Positions 4,839 to 9,298 of a DNA stretch of 9,298 nt are shown here, in pieces. Source of the DNA: Bacteroidota bacterium. Lineage in GTDB: Bacteria > Bacteroidota > Bacteroidia > UKL13-3. Numbering within the stretch: the stretch's first letter is position 1; each line of letters begins with the position of its first letter. The translations under genes were made by a program, and so were the position numbers. The stretch is from positions 1 through 9,298 of the forward strand of contig CANFSD010000052.1 in assembly GCA_947449515.1 (NCBI GenBank), written 5' to 3'. Under the pieces are notes generated by a model. It did no database searches, was not told the origin of the DNA, and saw only the letters and a list, made by a program, of their open reading frames with translations.

Positions 4839-6452
4839 CTAATCAACGTTGTCGTGGAGGAAAGAATTATTTGTTTTCAATTCGGGCTTGCCAGAATTGT
4901 CGTCAAATAAACTCAAGCGACTCACTTGGGTTGCAGAAGAATGCGGTACATCATCGAGGCGTTTTAATTTTCTAACGTAAGCAGGCTCCTTCTCCATATC
5001 GCGTAAGCCTTGCGGTGTTTTGATACTGATATTTAAATCCTTTAAGGTTTTAATTCTTTGGATATGCTTTTCAATTTTCTTCTCTTGCTCTTCCTGCTGC
5101 GCATCGCTCATTATGTCAAAAATATTCGCCTGAAAATTGGCATCTGGCATTTTATCTGCCACACGCAATTCAATTTCATTGTTTATTTTTTCTTCCTCAT
5201 TAAAAAAATCCTGAGGTATTTCGATGTTAAAAAATTTCTCTTCTATTTCTTCAGCTTCTTCCTCTTCAATGCGCAAGTTCAACTCAATATCGTTGACCTT
5301 GGCTTCCGGCTTTTTTGGCTCAAACATTTCGTCCTCCAAATTATACCTTGTAGGGGCAGGTGCAATAGGCGTTGGGGCAACTTGAACCAAAGGCGTTTTC
5401 ATTTCAACGGGGCTTTTCACCTCATTTAATTTAGGTTCTACCTCACCAACAATTATTTTATTTTCTTTAGGAACAGATTCAAAACCAGTAGCAATTAATG
5501 TCACCGAAATTTGATCACCTAAACTATCATCGTAACTAGTACCAATAATCATTTCTGCAGAGAATCCGCTTTCTTCTTGTACAAAATTATTGATTACCTC
5601 AAATTCACTCATTAACAATTCATGCTGACCACTGGCAGAGCTTACATTTAACAGAATATTTTTTGCGCCATGAATTTTATTCTCGTTCAATAACGGTGAT
5701 GACAAGGCTATGCGTACCGCATCAATAGCGCGATTTTCGCCACTTGCAACAGCAGAACCCATGAGGGCTACACCGCTAGCTTTCATAACGGTTTTTACAT
5801 CTTCAAAATCTACGTTAATTTCACCTGGGTAAGTAATTACTTCAGCAATTCCTTTGGCGGCAGTATTTAAAATTTCATTGGCAATACCAAAAGCAGCGCT
5901 CATAGAAAGGTTGCCATACATGTCTTTGATCTTATCATTGCTGATAATAAGCAAACAATCAACTGCACCTTTTAAGGCTTCTATACCTGCATAAGCAAAA
6001 TCTTTTCTGCGCTTACCTTCAAAAGAAAATGGCGTGGTAACAATACCCACTGTTAGAATATCCATTTCCCTTGCCGTTTTTGCAATGATTGGCGCAGCAC
6101 CAGTTCCAGTGCCACCACCCATGCCTGCAGTAATAAATAACATTTTGGTATTTACACCCAAAGTTTCAATAATATCTTCAATGGCTTCCATTGCAGAATT
6201 CTTTCCAACTTCTGGGTTCGAACCGGCACCTAAACCTTGTGTTAAGCCAGCACCTAACTGAATTTTATTAGGAATACTGCTTGCCTCAAGTGCTTGCAAA
6301 TCCGTGTTGCAAATTACGAAATCTACACCCTTGATACCTTTTGAGTACATATAGTTTACAGCGTTTCCGCCGCCACCACCTACACCCAAAACCTTAATAA
6401 TGGATGATTTTTCTTTAGGCATATTAAATTTAAATCCGCTTTCTGTTGGCAT
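4839..6452 (-). CDS. ftsZ: Cell division GTPase FtsZ
   Basis: FtsZ, the tubulin-like GTPase that polymerises into the division ring under the membrane at midcell; 537 residues. The N-terminal GTPase core is complete: VLGVGGGGGNAV (21-32), the tubulin signature GGGTGTG (112-118), and the T7 catalytic loop around NVDFEDVKTVM (213-223) that inserts into the next subunit. The core ends near residue 323. A long linker follows (about 324-525), first proline-rich (340-370), then strongly acidic (388-430), then basic and helical (453-500), and the protein ends in NSFLHDNVD (529-537), the conserved peptide expected to bind FtsA and other partners. The length is above the ~380-400 of E. coli-type FtsZ because of this linker. 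It lies 56 nt downstream of ftsA, the normal dcw order. The ATG at 6452 is preceded by an A-rich leader. Confidence 0.98.
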   Translation of the reverse strand: MPTESGFKFNMPKEKSSIIKVLGVGGGGGNAVNYMYSKGIKGVDFVICNTDLQALEASSIPNKIQLGAGLTQGLGAGSNPEVGKNSAMEAIEDIIETLGVNTKMLFITAGMGGGTGTGAAPIIAKTAREMDILTVGIVTTPFSFEGKRRKDFAYAGIEALKGAVDCLLIISNDKIKDMYGNLSMSAAFGIANEILNTAAKGIAEVITYPGEINVDFEDVKTVMKASGVALMGSAVASGENRAIDAVRIALSSPLLNENKIHGAKNILLNVSSASGQHELLMSEFEVINNFVQEESGFSAEMIIGTSYDDSLGDQISVTLIATGFESVPKENKIIVGEVEPKLNEVKSPVEMKTPLVQVAPTPIAPAPTRYNLEDEMFEPKKPEAKVNDIELNLRIEEEEAEEIEEKFFNIEIPQDFFNEEEKINNEIELRVADKMPDANFQANIFDIMSDAQQEEQEKKIEKHIQRIKTLKDLNISIKTPQGLRDMEKEPAYVRKLKRLDDVPHSSATQVSRLSLFDDNSGKPELKTNNSFLHDNVD

Positions 6453-6508
6453 TGTCTTTGTGTCTTTATTATTTTTTCTGCTGGGAAACTTTTGCTTACT
6501 AAAACAAA

Positions 6509-7825
6509 TTAAAAATCATTCAAATCTTTATCGTCGTGCAACCACTTAATTCCTTTTTTGAATATGCGGTTAAAGAAATGGTTGCGTTCTACTTCTTCAA
6601 TTAGTATTACTTGTTCTGCTGGATCAGGAATCGCTTTTATTTTTTCTACCTCGGCTAGGGTATTAAATCCTTTAAGCACCAAACCCACGCCAGTAGCGTA
6701 AATTGGACTCTTAATCTCTTCAATAGTAGTTTGACCCAAGTGCTCATTTGCATAACCAATACGCGCATCTAAACCGGTTACATATTCAACCAATTTATCC
6801 AAGTGACGCAATTGCGAACCACCACCTGTTATAACGATACCCGCATTTAATTTCTTTTCTAGACCAGAAGATTTTATTTCATATAAAACCGTTTCGAAAA
6901 TTTCTTCTACACGGGCTTGAATTACCATGGCCAAATTCTTCACCGAAACCTCTTTTGGAGGGCGACCGTGGAAACTTGGAATGCTTATAATTTCGTTCTC
7001 TTTATTTTCTTCGGCAAGGGCCGAACCAAATTTTACCTTAAGCGCCTCTGCCTGATTTTTCAATACATTACAGCCTTCTTCCACATCTTTGGTAATAATA
7101 TTTCCTCCAAAAGGAATAACGGCGGTGTGACGAATAATACCATTTTTAAAGATGGCCACATCTGTAGTTCCACCACCAATATCTACCAAGCAAACACCCG
7201 CTTCTAATTCTTCTGTGGTTAGCACCGCATCTGATGAAGAAAGTGGCTCTAAAATTAAATCTGCCACTTCTAGATTGGCACGTTCTACGCTCTTATAAAT
7301 ATTTTTAATGGCATCTACATTTCCAGTGATGATATGGAAATTAGAAGTTAAGCGTACGCCAGACATTCCTACTGGTTCGTATACATCTCCAATATCATCA
7401 ACCGTATATTCTTGCGGTAAAACGTGAATAATTTGGTCGCCAGGAGCAAGCGCCAATTTGTAAGTATCCTTAATTAAACGGGCAACATCATCACGACTAA
7501 TTTCTTCATCGGAATCGCCTAAGCTAATACTGTTGCGGTGTTGCAGGCTCTTGATATGCTGGCCAGCAATACCCACATGTACACTTTGAATTAACAATTG
7601 AATATTGTTTTTAAGCAAAGAGGCTTTGGCCTTTTCAATGGCTTCTTCAATAGCCCTTACCGTTTTTTCAATATTGCGTACTTCACCACGGATAACACCT
7701 AAACTCTCGGCCTTACCCATTCCTAATACTTCTATTTTGCCATGCTCGTTGCGACGACCTACAATGGCACATACCTTGGTAGTACCAATATCAAGTCCAA
7801 CAATAACTTTAGATTCTGCCGACAT
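6509..7825 (-). CDS. ftsA: Cell division protein FtsA
   Basis: FtsA, the actin-like ATPase that anchors FtsZ filaments to the inner membrane and recruits later divisome proteins; 438 residues. The actin-fold motifs are present: phosphate 1, GLDIGTTKVCAIVG (10-23); the SHS2/1C insertion domain, roughly 83-165; phosphate 2, LVDIGGGTTDVAIF (213-226); and the adenosine motif, VITGGGSQL (331-339). After an acidic and hydrophobic spacer, the C-terminus (HFFNRIFKKGIKWLH, 416-430) is an amphipathic basic helix suited to membrane attachment, followed by a short acidic tail. It starts 12 nt after the ftsQ stop and ends 56 nt before ftsZ, so it is part of one operon. The leader upstream of its ATG is an A/T run without a Shine-Dalgarno sequence. 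Confidence 0.98.
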   Translation of the reverse strand: MSAESKVIVGLDIGTTKVCAIVGRRNEHGKIEVLGMGKAESLGVIRGEVRNIEKTVRAIEEAIEKAKASLLKNNIQLLIQSVHVGIAGQHIKSLQHRNSISLGDSDEEISRDDVARLIKDTYKLALAPGDQIIHVLPQEYTVDDIGDVYEPVGMSGVRLTSNFHIITGNVDAIKNIYKSVERANLEVADLILEPLSSSDAVLTTEELEAGVCLVDIGGGTTDVAIFKNGIIRHTAVIPFGGNIITKDVEEGCNVLKNQAEALKVKFGSALAEENKENEIISIPSFHGRPPKEVSVKNLAMVIQARVEEIFETVLYEIKSSGLEKKLNAGIVITGGGSQLRHLDKLVEYVTGLDARIGYANEHLGQTTIEEIKSPIYATGVGLVLKGFNTLAEVEKIKAIPDPAEQVILIEEVERNHFFNRIFKKGIKWLHDDKDLNDF

Positions 7826-7837
7826 ATTTTAATTTTT

Positions 7838-8632
7838 TTACTTTTTACAAATTACCTGACCTTCAAACCTTACATCAATGCTGCTGTAGGTGTTCCAGCC
7901 AATACGGTTTAAACCCTCACGATAAAAAACCAATAGTTTCCTAAATTTCTTATCAATGTTTTGGGCATCACCAAAAATGACAAATTTGCTCCCCACTTTA
8001 GGGACCAAAACGATGTCATTATCGGCTCTTACAAATATCTGTTCTATTAGTGCCTTGTAGAATGGATGGTTATCAACATAAGAGGCTATTTTGAACACTT
8101 GGTTTCCTACAAAAGAGTACACTGAATCCCCTTTCTCAAAACGTTCAAAAATATTCCCATTTGCCACCAGCACACGTGGCGAAAACTGCTCTGAAAGGGG
8201 CATTTTCACTCCATATTGATCTAAATAATATTGGGTTCCATCATAGCGAACAAGGCGAATAATGGGCTTCCTTTGTATAATTTTAACATTTAGCGATGCA
8301 TCCATTTCAGCAAATACTTCGGCATCTTCTAAGAGGGGCTCTTTCTTCAATTCACGTTCTAATTTAGACACATTTACGTCCCCCATTTCCATCCCAATTA
8401 ATTTTTGGTTCGAACCAAGGGCCTTGCGCAAAACTTCCAAAACAGTTTGCCGATTGTAAAAATGTAAATCAATTGGGTAAATATAAACATCCACCTTTTT
8501 ACATTTGGTCTCTTCTAGTTTCTTGTTAGATAAAAACAAAACATAGACCACAAAAGAGAGCAAGCAAGTCCACATCAAAAGTTTCAATACCTTTAATGTA
8601 ATACGCCACCACTTTTGTTTATCAAATTTCAT
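7838..8632 (-). CDS. ftsQ: Cell division protein FtsQ/DivIB family
   Basis: A bitopic inner-membrane divisome protein of 264 residues. A short basic cytoplasmic N-terminus (KFDKQKWWR) is followed by one membrane segment at about residues 13-35 and a periplasmic region. The POTRA-type domain occupies roughly 44-127 (ending in KIIQRKPIIRL), followed by the FtsQ beta domain with YYLDQYGVKMPLS and PRVLVANG. These strings and its place between murC and ftsA identify it even though FtsQ is weakly conserved in sequence. FtsQ bridges early cytoplasmic and late periplasmic division proteins (FtsB/FtsL in E. coli). The ATG at 8632 directly follows the murC TAA with no spacing, which fixes the start and implies translational coupling. 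Confidence 0.93.
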   Translation of the reverse strand: MKFDKQKWWRITLKVLKLLMWTCLLSFVVYVLFLSNKKLEETKCKKVDVYIYPIDLHFYNRQTVLEVLRKALGSNQKLIGMEMGDVNVSKLERELKKEPLLEDAEVFAEMDASLNVKIIQRKPIIRLVRYDGTQYYLDQYGVKMPLSEQFSPRVLVANGNIFERFEKGDSVYSFVGNQVFKIASYVDNHPFYKALIEQIFVRADNDIVLVPKVGSKFVIFGDAQNIDKKFRKLLVFYREGLNRIGWNTYSSIDVRFEGQVICKK

Positions 8633-9298
8633 TTATTGCAATCCCTGTTTAATTGGTTCTACCAAAGCATCAATATCTCCAGCGCCAAGGCTTACAAATA
8701 ATGCAGGTTTGAGTTCAATTATCTTTTTCACCAATTCCTCTTTACTTAGCAATTCTTTTTCGGCTGCGCTAATATGTTCTAACAACATTTGAGAACTCAC
8801 CCCTGGAATTGGCAATTCGCGCGCTGGATAAATATCTAATAAAAAGAGTTGATCTACTAAAGACAATGCTTCTGCAAAACCAGTAGCAAAATCTCGGGTA
8901 CGGGTAAATAAATGCGGTTGAAAAGCAGCCACCAATTTGTGGTTTGGATACATTCTTCTTACCGAACCTAATATGGCCTTTAATTCTTCTGGGTGGTGCG
9001 CATAATCATCGATGAAAATACAGGAAGGTTTTTTAATAATATATTCGAATCTACGCTTTACACCATTGAAACTTTTGAGAGCGCTACGCAATTCATCTTC
9101 GGTTACACCTGCCGCTAAAGCTGCGGCAGCGGCAGCTACAGCATTTTCAATATTGTGCATTCCCGGAATACCTAATTCTAAATCTTTTACAATTCTTCCT
9201 TTTAGGTTCAAATCAAAAATATGCTCTGCTTCATTAATTCTGATATTAAAAGCATGAATTTGCGCTTCGGCTTGTAGGCCATAAGTTTCAAAGTTTAC
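8633..9298 (-). CDS. murC: UDP-N-acetylmuramate--L-alanine ligase MurC (N-terminal half outside window)
   Basis: MurC is the cytoplasmic ligase that adds L-alanine to UDP-N-acetylmuramic acid using ATP, the first amino-acid step in peptidoglycan precursor synthesis. The window holds the last 221 residues; the frame is open to the right edge, so the gene starts outside. The visible part begins at the end of the central ATPase domain (FETYGLQAEAQIHAFNIR) and continues with GMHNIENAVAA (46-56), FNGVKRRFE (77-85), DDYAHHPEE (97-105), FQPHLFTRTRDF and SLGAGDI, all typical MurC motifs of the C-terminal ligase domain. It leads the dcw genes in the window (murC, ftsQ, ftsA, ftsZ) and its TAA touches the ftsQ ATG. 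Confidence 0.97.
   Translation of the reverse strand, partial: VNFETYGLQAEAQIHAFNIRINEAEHIFDLNLKGRIVKDLELGIPGMHNIENAVAAAAAALAAGVTEDELRSALKSFNGVKRRFEYIIKKPSCIFIDDYAHHPEELKAILGSVRRMYPNHKLVAAFQPHLFTRTRDFATGFAEALSLVDQLFLLDIYPARELPIPGVSSQMLLEHISAAEKELLSKEELVKKIIELKPALFVSLGAGDIDALVEPIKQGLQ

Noticed and set aside
5058..5429. Plus-strand 123-residue open frame rich in Phe and Leu
   Set aside because: It is antisense to the Glu/Lys-rich FtsZ linker; Phe/Leu runs are the expected complement of GAA/AAA codons. No own leader or family resemblance.
6453..6508. Regulatory structure in the ftsA-ftsZ gap
   Set aside because: The 56 nt are A/T-rich leader sequence without a clear inverted repeat or promoter pair.

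Overview
The window looks like ordinary chromosomal core sequence from a member of the Bacteroidota. It is AT-rich, it lacks Shine-Dalgarno sequences and has A/T-rich leaders instead, and its FtsZ ends in the tail NSFLHDNVD seen in this phylum. The FtsQ, FtsA, Mrp and M28/PDZ peptidase sequences also read as Bacteroidota types. I cannot name the genus. Phylum-level remarks are from memory, not from a search.

Left half, plus strand: the 3' part of a secreted-type M28 metallopeptidase with a C-terminal PDZ domain (2-697); a repeat-bearing gap; a HutD/Ves-family protein and a SprT-like metalloprotein separated by 3 nt (873-2123); a second repeat-bearing gap; then a pair of iron-sulfur biogenesis genes, an Mrp/ApbC-type P-loop ATPase and a stand-alone Nfu domain (2319-3706). 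A long, almost perfect hairpin separates the last two.

Right half, minus strand, read from the right edge: part of the division and cell-wall (dcw) cluster, murC (5' end outside the window), ftsQ, ftsA and ftsZ. murC and ftsQ abut, with stop TAA followed directly by ATG. MurC makes a peptidoglycan precursor. FtsZ forms the division ring, FtsA tethers it to the membrane, and FtsQ is a bitopic divisome protein. After ftsZ comes a 112-nt gap full of repeats and then a radical SAM protein with a C-terminal SPASM-like cysteine region (3707-4726). Its stop codon touches the nfu stop codon on the other strand.

The most noteworthy signals are non-coding. All three gaps longer than 100 nt between genes carry short repeats, mostly 7-nt tandem units of three different sequences, and one family recurs in two gaps about 3.9 kb apart in opposite orientation. 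The other main observations are the mrp-nfu hairpin, a cysteine-free ATPase domain in Mrp, the zero-gap convergent gene pair and a long bipartite FtsZ linker. I see no mobile element, CRISPR array, tRNA, rRNA or defence system, and nothing that I would call a new multi-gene system.
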